From Thermoleophilum album (lineage in GTDB: Bacteria; Actinomycetota; Thermoleophilia; Solirubrobacterales; Thermoleophilaceae), in assembly GCF_900108055.1 (NCBI RefSeq), contig NZ_FNWJ01000001.1, positions 930,001 to 994,000 on the forward strand: 64,000 bases of DNA, read 5' to 3'. The notes below the pieces were generated by a model. That model saw only the letters and a program-made list of their open reading frames with translations. It was not told the origin of the DNA and ran no database searches. The position numbers were made by a program, and so were the translations under genes. Every line of letters starts with the position of its first letter. Position 1 is the stretch's first letter. Positions 28,136 to 37,120 of this stretch are shown here, piece after piece.

Positions 28136-29533
28136 TCAGCCCGCGTAACCGGTGGCGGCGGTGCTCTCCAGGCAGGCGTTTGAGCCGCTGTCGGCTCCGA
28201 GGCCGTCGACTACGTGCAGCACCCGTTGGAAACCGTGTCGGGCGAGCAGACTGGCGGCCGTGCCCGCTCGTGCCCCCGATGCACATAAGGTCGCTACCGG
28301 CTCGTCCGGAGCGATCTGTGGCGGCCCGTCGCGCAGTTCGTGGTACGGAACGTTGATTGAACCGGGGAAGTGGGAGCGCTCGAATTCGCTGCGCTCGCGC
28401 ACATCGAGCACGCGGATCGGTTCGCCGCTCGCCAAGCGCTCGCGCAACTCTGCGACCGTGATCTGTTGGATGCGCGCCACCGGCCGGCCCTCTTCGCGCC
28501 AGCTAGTCATGCCCCCTGCCAGGTAGCCGGCGACCCGCCGCAAGCCGACCGCTTCCGCGAGTCGTACGGCGCGTAGCGCATCGGCGTCGTCGCGTCCGAC
28601 GAACAAGAGCTCCTGCGCGGGATCGGCGATCCATGCCAACTTCGTCCCGAAGCCTGGGCGGGCTGCCGGCACAGACACGGCACCCGGAATGTGCGCCTCG
28701 TCGAACTGGAAGGGCGTTCGAATGTCGACGACGAGCGCTCCCTCGCCCCGCCGCACCTCTACTTGTCGCGGTGTCAACGGGTGCGCCTCTACACCTTCCC
28801 GCAGCAGCGGCCCGCGGTTAAGCGCCACGATGTTCTGGAAGTTCGGAGGCTGCGGCGGTAGCGCGCTAGTGGCGCGCCGCACGAAGTCTTCCTCGTCGGC
28901 GAGTCGCAGCATGGGGTTATGGGCGCGCTCGAAGGCCAGCGTCGAGCTTGGTTTGCGGTCGACGGTGTCACCGCCGCACAGCGAGCCGCCGGTGTGGCCT
29001 GGCCATATTTCGACGTGGTCAGGTAGTGCAAGCAGTCTTCGCAGCGAGCGGAAGATGCCGCGTGCCCCGGCTTCCTTATCGATCGCCAGGTCGGGCCGCG
29101 CGATGTCGCCCACGAACAGTGAGTCGCCGGTCAGCAGCGCCCACGGCTCGTGTGAACGGCGGAGGTCGTAGACCAGGAAGGCGGTGTGCTCCGGCCGATG
29201 CCCGGGCGTGTGCAGAGCCCTGATGCGCACGTCGCCGAGCGCCAGCTCGAAGTCGTCGTCGAAAGGCTCGTGTTCGTAAACGGGCTCAGCGAGGCGATGG
29301 ATGTGGATCGTGGCGCCGGTGGCAGCCGCGAGTCGGCCGTGGCCCGAGACGTGGTCGGCGTGGTTGTGAGTCTCGAGCACATGCTCGATCGACAGCCCGA
29401 ACCGGCGGGAGAGCAGCAGGTACTCGTCGATCTCGAACTTGGGGTCGACGATCGCCGCGCGCCCCGTGCGCTCGTCGCCGATCAGAAACGAGGCACACCC
29501 GAGATCGTCGTGAGGTATCCAGCGGAAGATCAT
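28136..29533 (-). CDS. Persulfide dioxygenase-like metallo-beta-lactamase fused to two rhodanese domains
   Basis: 465 residues from the ATG at 29533. The N-terminal MBL domain has THNHADH (H56, H58, D60, H61), HTPGHRPEHTAF, TGDSLFVGDIARPDL and WPGHTGGSLCGG, the ETHE1/persulfide-dioxygenase pattern that oxidises persulfide to sulfite with iron. Two rhodanese domains follow (about 265-360 and 370-460). The first lacks the active-site Cys (VGRDDAD at that place); the second keeps it in LCASGARAG. The start overlaps the arsR stop (ATGA), so the two are coupled. Confidence 0.88.
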   Translation of the reverse strand: MIFRWIPHDDLGCASFLIGDERTGRAAIVDPKFEIDEYLLLSRRFGLSIEHVLETHNHADHVSGHGRLAAATGATIHIHRLAEPVYEHEPFDDDFELALGDVRIRALHTPGHRPEHTAFLVYDLRRSHEPWALLTGDSLFVGDIARPDLAIDKEAGARGIFRSLRRLLALPDHVEIWPGHTGGSLCGGDTVDRKPSSTLAFERAHNPMLRLADEEDFVRRATSALPPQPPNFQNIVALNRGPLLREGVEAHPLTPRQVEVRRGEGALVVDIRTPFQFDEAHIPGAVSVPAARPGFGTKLAWIADPAQELLFVGRDDADALRAVRLAEAVGLRRVAGYLAGGMTSWREEGRPVARIQQITVAELRERLASGEPIRVLDVRERSEFERSHFPGSINVPYHELRDGPPQIAPDEPVATLCASGARAGTAASLLARHGFQRVLHVVDGLGADSGSNACLESTAATGYAG

Positions 29534-29931
29534 CTTTGTTGCACCGCCCTGTTGTCGGTCCCTACCAGCCGCGCGAGCTCCGCGAGTTCGCGCTCGATGC
29601 TGCCGCAGACCAACTCGCACAGTTGCAGAACTGTGTCGTCGGCGATCCGATAGAGCGCGCGTGTGCGCTCCTTTCGTCGCGCCACGATCCCCTGTTGGAG
29701 CAGGATGCCGAGGTGCTTGGAGACGTTCTGCTGTCGTGCACCCAGCAGTTCGACTAGCTCACCCACCGAGCATTCGCCACGCTCGCGGAGCGTGTCGAGA
29801 ATCCGGATTCGGAGCGGATCGGCGAGCGCCGCGAAGCGCCTGGCGATGCGCTCCGCAGCGGCCTCCGTCAGCGGCCTCGGCATGCCCACCGCCCCGCTCG
29901 CGGGGATTTCCGTGCGCGATAGTTCCGTCAT
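29530..29931 (-). CDS. ArsR/SmtB-family regulator with BigR/SqrR-like cysteines
   Basis: 133 residues. Winged helix-turn-helix: LADPLRIRILDTLRERGECS, then VGELVELLGARQQNVSKHLG, and the wing ARRKERTRALYRI. Cysteines at 54 (GECSVGEL) and 105/109 (LQLCELVCGS) sit where the persulfide-sensing pair of BigR/SqrR regulators is found; the match is by position only. It is translationally coupled to the persulfide dioxygenase gene, which it probably represses. The 11-residue repeat ACAAC-N6-GTTGT upstream is a possible operator. Confidence 0.87.
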   Translation of the reverse strand: MTELSRTEIPASGAVGMPRPLTEAAAERIARRFAALADPLRIRILDTLRERGECSVGELVELLGARQQNVSKHLGILLQQGIVARRKERTRALYRIADDTVLQLCELVCGSIERELAELARLVGTDNRAVQQR

Positions 29932-29940
29932 TGGCTCGAT

Positions 29941-29972
29941 ATCCTAGCATTCGTGGACAACATTACGGTTGT
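29941..29972 (-). promoter_or_regulatory. arsR promoter -10 and possible operator
   Basis: TAGGAT (29941-29946, minus strand) lies nine bases before the arsR ATG. Just upstream, ACAAC-N6-GTTGT (29957-29972) forms an inverted repeat where RNA polymerase would sit. No -35 box is recognised. Confidence 0.4.
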
Positions 29973-30068
29973 AAAGGCTTGTGAGATGGCCGGGTGCGAG
30001 ATCGCTCGGGCGCCTGACCGTCGCTACCGCCGGCGCCCCGGCGACGTCAGCCGGAACGTGGACCGAGC

Positions 30069-30878
30069 TTGGCGCGCATCGGGTTGTGCGTTTCTCCTCA
30101 CGTGTGGGAACTAGCGCTGATCGGGTTGTTGGTGGGGGTTGCCGTGGGCGCCCTCGGCGCTGGTGGATCGCTGCTCGCCGTGCCCTTGCTCGTGCAGTTC
30201 GGCAATCAGGGCATCCACCGCGCGACCACGGTTGCGTTGGGAATGGTCGCGGTCTCGGCGGCGGCGGCACTGCCGAGACACCTGCGTGCCGGTCGCACCT
30301 GTCTCGAACAGGCTGCGGCGCTGGCGGTGCCGGTGGCGGTCGGCGCGGTGGCAGGAGCTTTCGCGAACGGCGCACTGTCGGCGCAGGCGCTAACGATTGC
30401 CACTGCTGTTGCACTCCTCGTTGGGGCGCTCGCGATCGCTAGCGGCGCGCCGTCGACTCGGCGCGGAACCGCTGACGAAGCGTCGCTGCCGACTGGTGAC
30501 GCCCGCTGCCCGCCGTTGCAGCGCGGCGTTGCCCTGGGAACCGGTCTATCACTGGGAGCGCTGACCGGCATGCTCGGGATCGGGGGTGGTTTTTTGGCGC
30601 TGCCGATCTTGGTTCGGCTGCAGCGCGTACCGGTCCGCGCCGCAGCCGCGACCGCCTCGCTGGTCGTCGGCGTGGCCGCGCTCGTCGGTCTCGTCGCGCA
30701 TCTGGCCGTTTACCACCGCGCGCCACTGGCAGCGTGGGCCTTGGCATTGCCGACCTGCGTCGTCGGGGGAGCGCTGGGCGCTCGTGTTGCCGAGCGCGCC
30801 TCCGGCGAGGGACTGAAGCGGGCAACGGTCCTGCTGCTCGCACTGTTGGCAGTACTTACGTTGCTGACGCTCGCTTGA
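30069..30878 (+). CDS. TauE/SafE-family membrane transporter
   Basis: 269 residues, about eight hydrophobic segments in two similar halves. Each half has the family sequence: VGVAVGALGAGGSLLAVPLL in the first and ALTGMLGIGGGFLALPILV in the second. Members export sulfite, sulfonates or related anions across the cytoplasmic membrane. Its place beside a persulfide dioxygenase, whose product is sulfite, suggests sulfite export. TTG at 30069 or GTG at 30102 could be the start; neither has a clear ribosome-binding site. It diverges from arsR across 137 bp. Confidence 0.86.
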   Translation: MARIGLCVSPHVWELALIGLLVGVAVGALGAGGSLLAVPLLVQFGNQGIHRATTVALGMVAVSAAAALPRHLRAGRTCLEQAAALAVPVAVGAVAGAFANGALSAQALTIATAVALLVGALAIASGAPSTRRGTADEASLPTGDARCPPLQRGVALGTGLSLGALTGMLGIGGGFLALPILVRLQRVPVRAAAATASLVVGVAALVGLVAHLAVYHRAPLAAWALALPTCVVGGALGARVAERASGEGLKRATVLLLALLAVLTLLTLA

Positions 30879-30895
30879 GCCGGGAGCGTTCTCGG

Positions 30896-31570
30896 CTAAG
30901 CGAGCAACGCGAGGGGATCGAGTTGACTGCCGGCTGCGGCAAGTTGGCCGCGTGTCGTCTCTGGCAAGGTCAGGCAGCGCACGCGCCCGAGCTGGGCCAC
31001 GGTCTCCAGGTTCGAGCGGTGAATCGCTTGCTCGCGATCGGGCCACGGTGTGAAGACCACCGCCGCGACCGTGAGCCCGGCCGACCGCGCGGCCTCCAGC
31101 GTCAGCAACGTGTGGTTGATCGTCCCCAGGCCGGGACGCGCAGCGACGACTACCGGTAGGTCGAGCGCACGAGCCAAGTCGCGGATCAGGAAATCCCGTG
31201 TGAGGGGCACGAGTAGGCCGCCCACGCCCTCGCAGACGAGGAGCTCGGCGCGCGCAGCTTGGGTGCGCGCGTGATCGAGCAAGCGAGTCGGCGAGAGCTT
31301 GACGCCTGCGAGCTCGGCTGCGAGATGGGGCGAGAGTGGCGGACCGAAGCGGTAAGGGGCTACCTCCTCTGGTGTCTGACCGGCGGAGGCGACCGTCGCC
31401 AAAAGTTCGTGGTCGCGTCCGAACGGTCCGGGTTGCTCATCGAGCCCCGTGACCGCTGGTTTGAAGGCAGCTACCCGGCGGCCAGCATGAGCGAGCGCTG
31501 CGATCAGCGCGGCTGCGGTGACGCTTTTGCCGACCTCGGTGTCAGTGGCCGTAACAAAAAGCCCGCGCAC
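30896..31570 (-). CDS. bioD: Dethiobiotin synthetase
   Basis: 224 residues. It closes the ureido ring of dethiobiotin using ATP and CO2. The start MRGLFVTATDTEVGKSVTAA carries the P-loop (TATDTEVGKS), then AFKPAVTG, YRFGPPLSPHLAAELAG and VCEGVGGLLVPL (substrate Glu-Gly-Gly) follow. GTG start. It lies 30 bases after bioF on the same strand and is convergent with the TauE gene, 17 bp apart. Confidence 0.95.
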   Translation of the reverse strand: MRGLFVTATDTEVGKSVTAAALIAALAHAGRRVAAFKPAVTGLDEQPGPFGRDHELLATVASAGQTPEEVAPYRFGPPLSPHLAAELAGVKLSPTRLLDHARTQAARAELLVCEGVGGLLVPLTRDFLIRDLARALDLPVVVAARPGLGTINHTLLTLEAARSAGLTVAAVVFTPWPDREQAIHRSNLETVAQLGRVRCLTLPETTRGQLAAAGSQLDPLALLA

Positions 31571-31600
31571 GATTGGTTGCCCGTCCGACTCGCGCGATGA

Positions 31601-32809
<1,209 letters not shown>

Positions 32810-32813
32810 AGGC

Positions 32814-34001
32814 TCAGGCGGTTACCGCGCGCTCGCGGTTCGGATCGACCTGCACGACGCGCAAGCCGCGGTTGGGGGCGCCGTCCGGACGCGGCGGCAC
32901 GTGCCGTTTCTTGCGGCGACGGAGCTGGCGCGCGGGGTTCCAAAGCGGTGCCTCTGACTGACTGTCGATGAGATCGTCGATCGGCGTGCGAGGCGTCTCG
33001 CCCTCTAGCCAACCGGAGCGGTTGTCGGGCCGCGGGTTGGCGCCGTTGTCAGGCTGACGCGCGACGTTCAGGCCGAGATCGGTGAAGAGCTTCCGGTCCC
33101 AGGCCGGGTCCGAGCCAAGTGTGGTCAAGAAGTTGCCCATCATCACGCCGTTGAGGCCAGCCTTCACCGCCATCTTTTGGAACTCACCGAGCCCGAGGTT
33201 CTCGTTGCGCCCGCCGCATAGGCGGAACAGCGCATCGGGCAGGATGAGCCGGAAGATCGCGATCCACTTGACCGCCTCCCACGGATCCATCAAGGGACGA
33301 TCACCGAACTTGGTGCCCGGGCGCGGGTTCAGCAGGTTGATGGGAACGCTCGTGGGGTTCAGTTCGGCGAGCTCGAACGCCATCTCGACCCGCTGCTCGG
33401 GCGACTCGCCGAGGTTGAGGATCCCGCCGACGCAGGTCTCGAGCCCCGCTTCCTTGACGGCCTTGATGGTCCGTAGGCGTCCTTCGTAGCGGACGGTGGT
33501 GGAAACCTCGGGGTAGTAGGAGCGCGCCGTCTCGACGTTGTGATGAACGCGCTGCACGCCAGCTTCCTTGAGCTTGCGCGCGCGCTCCGGGGAGATGTGA
33601 CCGATCGAGACGCAGCGCTTCAGGTTCGTGTGCTCGGCCACCAGCCGGGCGCCCTCGAGGATCTTCTCGAAATCGCGCTTGGAGAGACCCTGGCCCTGCG
33701 TGACCATGCAGAAGCGGTGCGCGCCGGCGGCCTCGGCAGCTTTCGCGTGCTCGAGGATCTGCTCCGGCTCCATCATCGGGTGCATCGGCGTGTCGGCCTC
33801 GGCGTACCGAGACTGCGCGCAGAAACCGCAGTCCTCGGCGCAGCCGCCGGACTTGGCGTTGACGAGTGAACAGAGGTCGGTGGAGTCGCCGAAACGCTCG
33901 AGCCGCACACGCCACGCGCGTTCGACGAGCTTTTCGATCTCCGCGTGGTCCTCGATCTTCCCGAGCTCGAGGGCCTCCTCCCGCGTTATCAACGGCGGCA
34001 C
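32814..34001 (-). CDS. bioB: Biotin synthase with a C-terminal extension
   Basis: 395 residues. Radical SAM enzyme that inserts sulfur into dethiobiotin, using a sacrificial [2Fe-2S] cluster. The [4Fe-4S] motif CxxxCxxC is C54, C58, C61 (GGCAEDCGFCAQS), with YAEADTPMHPMMEPEQI, RVHHNVETARSYYPEV and GGRNENLG typical. The core ends near residue 320; a further 70 residues (SGWLEGETPRTPIDDLIDSQ, then basic RRRKKRH) exceed the usual 320-346. It is the first gene of bioB-bioF-bioD. Confidence 0.96.
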   Translation of the reverse strand: MPPLITREEALELGKIEDHAEIEKLVERAWRVRLERFGDSTDLCSLVNAKSGGCAEDCGFCAQSRYAEADTPMHPMMEPEQILEHAKAAEAAGAHRFCMVTQGQGLSKRDFEKILEGARLVAEHTNLKRCVSIGHISPERARKLKEAGVQRVHHNVETARSYYPEVSTTVRYEGRLRTIKAVKEAGLETCVGGILNLGESPEQRVEMAFELAELNPTSVPINLLNPRPGTKFGDRPLMDPWEAVKWIAIFRLILPDALFRLCGGRNENLGLGEFQKMAVKAGLNGVMMGNFLTTLGSDPAWDRKLFTDLGLNVARQPDNGANPRPDNRSGWLEGETPRTPIDDLIDSQSEAPLWNPARQLRRRKKRHVPPRPDGAPNRGLRVVQVDPNRERAVTA

Positions 34002-34118
34002 CGCCAGTGCACCTCCTTGCAGCGAACGCGTTCGCTCGACGTCGAAGCTACGCCGCGCTCCGGACGGAACGCGTGGGCGGGGATCTTACGAATTCGCTGC
34101 GCGGCGCGGCTGCTCGCC

Positions 34119-34928
34119 CTAGTGGCCGCGCCACTCGGGCGTGCGCTTCTCGGCGAAAGCGCGGATGCCCTCGTGAAAGTCGGCTGACGCGAAGCACGAC
34201 TCGCGCAGCGCCACGAGCTCCTTTTCGACCTCCGCCGGCAAGTGCCAGCGGTGTGCACGGAGAGTACGAATGATCCGCTTGTTACCGCGCAACGAGAGTG
34301 GCGCACAGGCGACGACGTCGCGGGCGAGATCGAGCGTGAACGACTCGAGCTCCTCGGCCGCCACCAGATGGTTGATTAGTCCGACCCGCAGTGCCCGCTC
34401 GGCGTCGAAGTTGCGAGCTGTGAAGAAGAGCTCCGCGGTGATCGCCGGCCCGCACACGTCAAGGAACTTCCGCAGGCCGGTGTGCGAGTAGATCAGGCCG
34501 AGCTTGCCTGGCGGCATGGCGAGCTTGATGCCGGCGGCGGCGACTCGCATGTCGCAGGTCAAGGCGAGCTCGAGCCCGCCGCCGATGGCGTGGCCGTTGA
34601 GCTGCGCGATGACCGGGTAGGGGTAGCGCTCGAGCGCCTCCATGGCCGCGTGAAAGGGATGTGCCACGAGCCGCTCCGCGGCCTCCGCCAAGTCGCTCCC
34701 GTCGAGATCGCCGATGTCATAGCCAGCAGAAAAGACGCTGCCCGTCCCGCGCACTATGAGACAGCGCGCATCGAGCTGTCCCAGCTCCTCCGCCAGCGCG
34801 TCGAGCATCTCCTGATCGAGCGCTCCTCGCCGGCGTTCGTTGGCGATCGTGATGCGAACGACCCCCTCGAGGGGCTCGTCGAGCAGCAGCTTGCCTGAGG
34901 CGATCTGTCGCGCAGCGGTGGTGCTCAT
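34119..34928 (-). CDS. Enoyl-CoA hydratase/isomerase family protein
   Basis: 269 residues from the ATG at 34928. Crotonase fold: IVRGTGSVFSAGYDIGDLDG gives the first oxyanion-hole segment and AQLNGHAIGGGLELALTCD the second. One usual catalytic Glu position reads KLGLIYSHTGLRKF, so hydratase activity is not assured. An ATG at 34973 is also in frame but would sit inside a TATGAT promoter-like hexamer. The leader holds a 14-bp inverted repeat directly before the start and shows no Shine-Dalgarno. Confidence 0.85.
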   Translation of the reverse strand: MSTTAARQIASGKLLLDEPLEGVVRITIANERRRGALDQEMLDALAEELGQLDARCLIVRGTGSVFSAGYDIGDLDGSDLAEAAERLVAHPFHAAMEALERYPYPVIAQLNGHAIGGGLELALTCDMRVAAAGIKLAMPPGKLGLIYSHTGLRKFLDVCGPAITAELFFTARNFDAERALRVGLINHLVAAEELESFTLDLARDVVACAPLSLRGNKRIIRTLRAHRWHLPAEVEKELVALRESCFASADFHEGIRAFAEKRTPEWRGH

Positions 34929-34929
34929 A

Positions 34930-34971
34930 GATCGGCGCGCCGGGGGAGTGCGCCCCGCCGGCGCGCCGATC
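34930..34971 (-). other. Perfect 14-bp inverted repeat before the enoyl-CoA hydratase start
   Basis: GATCGGCGCGCCGG (34930-34943) and its complement CCGGCGCGCCGATC (34958-34971) flank 14 bases. The near arm ends one base before the ATG at 34928. A TATGAT hexamer (34969-34974, minus strand) overlaps the far arm. Confidence 0.7.
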
Positions 34972-34984
34972 ATAGATCCGACGT

Positions 34985-34998
34985 TGACCGATCGGTCA
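34985..34998. promoter_or_regulatory. 14-bp palindrome, candidate TetR-type operator
   Basis: TGACCGATCGGTCA is a perfect palindrome lying just upstream of the TATGAT hexamer of the hydratase gene, where a repressor would cover the -35 region. TetR regulators often bind sites of this form; the cognate protein is not identified. Confidence 0.5.
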
Positions 34999-35071
34999 GT
35001 CGTAAGGAGGACCGGCGACGCTTCCGATGCGGTCAGGCGGCGCCACGGATCAGCGCCGCCCGGACTTGCCT

Positions 35072-35974
35072 TCAGACGAGTTGCGGGATACCGAGACCGA
35101 TGGCCTTCATGCGGCGCGACAGCGCCTGGAAGGCGTAACCATGAACCTCACTGCGCGTGAAGCCGAACATCTCCCACTCGTCCTCGAGTGAGCAGCCCGG
35201 CGGCACCAGCACTTCCGCTGCGATCGGAAGAAGCTCGGCGAGTTTTGCTTGTACGCGCTCGCCGACGCTCCGATCACGACGGACCGCTTGCTGCAGATAC
35301 CACGTGCCGTAGGCGACGTGGCGGTGCTCGTCCCGACTGATGTTTTGGAACCCCTCGATGAAGCCGGGCAGAATGCCTCGCCGTTCAAGGAAGGTGGTGA
35401 TCGTGTACTGGCCGGTGAGAGCGAGCGTGCCCTCGATCACCATCATGTACGTCGTGATGAAGTCGATCTTCGCGCCGCGGTCTGAGGGATCGGCGATCAG
35501 GCGCTTGTTCTCCGCGACCAGAACCTCGTCGAAGAGCCTTACGAACGCGTCGTTGACGTGCTCGCGCACGCGCTCGAGCTGAGCGTCGATGCCACCGCCG
35601 ATGCTGAAGACCTGGTCGTAGTAGCGGCCGAAAAACTGCGTGTGGCGCGCTTCGTCGACCTGTTGTGTGGCGAGGTAGGCCTCCTCGGACTGGTCCTCGT
35701 AGGCCATCACCAGCCCCGAGAACTGCGTAGTAACCCGCTCCTCGCCGATGAAGAACGACGACAAGCCCCACAAGATGTACTCGCGCTCGTCATCGGAAAG
35801 CGCCTGCCAGTCCGCAGGGTCGCGGGAAAGGTCGATTCCGTGCGCCTGCCACTGCTGCCGCTCCCAAAGCTCGTAGAGCTGCTGGGGGTTCTGGAGCTGG
35901 ATCTTGTCGAGCTGCGACTCGTCGACGATTGTCCCCGGGTCGCCCTGTTGGGTGAGTTCGAGCAGGTGAGCCAT
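35072..35974 (-). CDS. R2-like ligand-binding oxidase (R2lox)
   Basis: 300 residues from the ATG at 35974, preceded by AGGAGG. Ferritin-like protein related to ribonucleotide reductase R2 but of the R2lox class, which holds a Mn/Fe centre and a bound long-chain fatty-acid-like ligand. Ligands: E78 (FFIGEERVTTQF), E108 and H111 (DEARHTQFF), E181 (YMMVIEG), E216 and H219 (DEHRHVAYG). V81 three residues after E78 and Y176 five before E181 match the Val-Tyr pair that forms the ether cross-link in R2lox. A promoter TTGACA-N17-TTCAAT precedes it. Confidence 0.9.
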   Translation of the reverse strand: MAHLLELTQQGDPGTIVDESQLDKIQLQNPQQLYELWERQQWQAHGIDLSRDPADWQALSDDEREYILWGLSSFFIGEERVTTQFSGLVMAYEDQSEEAYLATQQVDEARHTQFFGRYYDQVFSIGGGIDAQLERVREHVNDAFVRLFDEVLVAENKRLIADPSDRGAKIDFITTYMMVIEGTLALTGQYTITTFLERRGILPGFIEGFQNISRDEHRHVAYGTWYLQQAVRRDRSVGERVQAKLAELLPIAAEVLVPPGCSLEDEWEMFGFTRSEVHGYAFQALSRRMKAIGLGIPQLV

Positions 35975-36020
35975 CGTGCCTCCTTGTGAGCCGGTCGCTG
36001 TTGCGCGAGCTCGGGGCTTG

Positions 36021-36061
36021 ATTGAAGCGCGCGCTTGACGATATGTCAAGCAACTTGTCAA
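36021..36061 (-). promoter_or_regulatory. R2lox promoter overlapped by a TetR-type operator
   Basis: On the minus strand TTGACA (36044-36049) and TTCAAT (36021-36026) are 17 bp apart. A perfect palindrome CTTGAC-N5-GTCAAG (36034-36050) covers the -35 box and spacer, and a further half-site TTGTCAA lies at 36055-36061. The TetR gene diverges from here, so it probably controls R2lox. Confidence 0.65.
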
Positions 36062-36083
36062 ACGCGCACCCGACCTCGTGTCA

Positions 36084-36089
36084 TACACT
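36084..36089 (+). promoter_or_regulatory. -10 element of the TetR gene, apparently leaderless
   Basis: TACACT ends nine bases before the GTG at 36099 and no ribosome-binding site is seen. It lies 23 bp from the TTGTCAA half-site of the operator. Confidence 0.42.
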
Positions 36090-36098
36090 CAGCTCACC

Positions 36099-36806
36099 GT
36101 GTCCCCTAGGGCCCCAGCGAAAAATCAAGCTCCAGGTGCCGCCGTTCCAGGTGCCGCTACAGCCCGCAGGGGGGTGCTGTCGCGGCGCAACGATGCGGTG
36201 ACGGGGCCGCGCGAGGGCGAGGCGAAACTGCTGCAGGCAGCGGAGCAGCTGCTCGGCGACGGCCTCTCGCTGGCCGAGCTGAGCGTCGCGCGGATCGCTG
36301 AGCGCGCCGGACTGACGCGGACCGCGTTCTACTTCTACTTCCGTGACAAGCGCGAGCTGCTCGAGCGGCTCACGGAGACGGTCGCACAAGCGCTTTACGA
36401 GCGGGCTGACCGGTGGTGGAGTGGCGCCGGTACGCGCGCCGAGTTGACCGCGGCGCTACGCGCCATCCTCGCCTTGCATCGTCGCCACGCAGCGCTGTTG
36501 CGGGCGGTCGTCGAAGCATCCACATACGACGAACCGACAGCGCGCTTCTGGCGCGCGCTGGTCGAGCGCTTCATCGAGGGCACGGAACGTCGCCTGCGTG
36601 CCGACGGCGTCGAGCCGACACAAGCGCGGGCCTTGTCGGTAGCGCTCGTTTGGGGCACCGAGCGGACCTGTTACCAGCACATCATCGGCTCGACGGGTGT
36701 CGACGACGAAGCGCTGGTCGATGCGCTCGTGGGGATTTGGGACGGCGTTATGGCTCCCCTCCGCCGCAAAGCGGGGCGCGGGGCCGGCGCCGCTACTCGA
36801 GGATGA
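36099..36806 (+). CDS. TetR-family transcriptional regulator
   Basis: 235 residues from the GTG at 36099. The N-terminal helix-turn-helix is AEQLLGDGLSLAELSVARIA followed by ERAGLTRTAFYFYFRDKREL. The C-terminal ligand domain (about 100-225) resembles EthR-like regulators (HAALLRAVVEASTYDEPTAR). It diverges from the R2lox gene across 124 bp that holds a palindrome, and overlaps the end of the biotinyl-carrier gene by 14 bases. R2lox binds a fatty-acid-like ligand, so a lipid-type effector for this regulator is conceivable but not shown. Confidence 0.88.
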   Translation: MSPRAPAKNQAPGAAVPGAATARRGVLSRRNDAVTGPREGEAKLLQAAEQLLGDGLSLAELSVARIAERAGLTRTAFYFYFRDKRELLERLTETVAQALYERADRWWSGAGTRAELTAALRAILALHRRHAALLRAVVEASTYDEPTARFWRALVERFIEGTERRLRADGVEPTQARALSVALVWGTERTCYQHIIGSTGVDDEALVDALVGIWDGVMAPLRRKAGRGAGAATRG

Positions 36807-37005
36807 CGAGCGGATCTCCCTCGGAAACTGCCTGCCCTTCTTCGCAGAGGATCTCCTTCACGACGCCGGCTTCCTCGGCCTCGACCGGCATCTCCATCTT
36901 CATCGATTCGAGGATCACGAGCGTGTCGCCCTCCTCGACCTGTTGGCCTACTTCGCACTCGATCTTCCAGACCGTGCCCGTTATGTGCGCGGGAACCTCC
37001 GGCAT
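36793..37005 (-). CDS. Stand-alone biotinyl/lipoyl carrier domain (acyl-CoA carboxylase BCCP-type)
   Basis: 70 residues from the ATG at 37005, preceded by AGGAGGAGG. A minimal biotin attachment domain. The modified lysine lies in LESMKMEMPVEAEEAG, the standard biotinyl sequence, with GTVWKIECEVGQQVEEGD before it and VKEILCEEGQAVSEGD after. It lacks the N-terminal linker of AccB. It would carry carboxyl groups from a biotin carboxylase to a carboxyltransferase; a candidate for the latter is the beta subunit at 45498-47186, but no biotin carboxylase gene is in the window. Confidence 0.9.
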   Translation of the reverse strand: MPEVPAHITGTVWKIECEVGQQVEEGDTLVILESMKMEMPVEAEEAGVVKEILCEEGQAVSEGDPLVILE

Positions 37006-37120
37006 CCGCTCTGCACCTCCTCCTGCTTGATCCCTCTGCGGCGCGCCAAGATACAGGCCAGCGCGACGCGCGCGACCATCGGGGCGTATCAAAGCCGCGC
37101 CGCGGTTTCATTAACGACGC

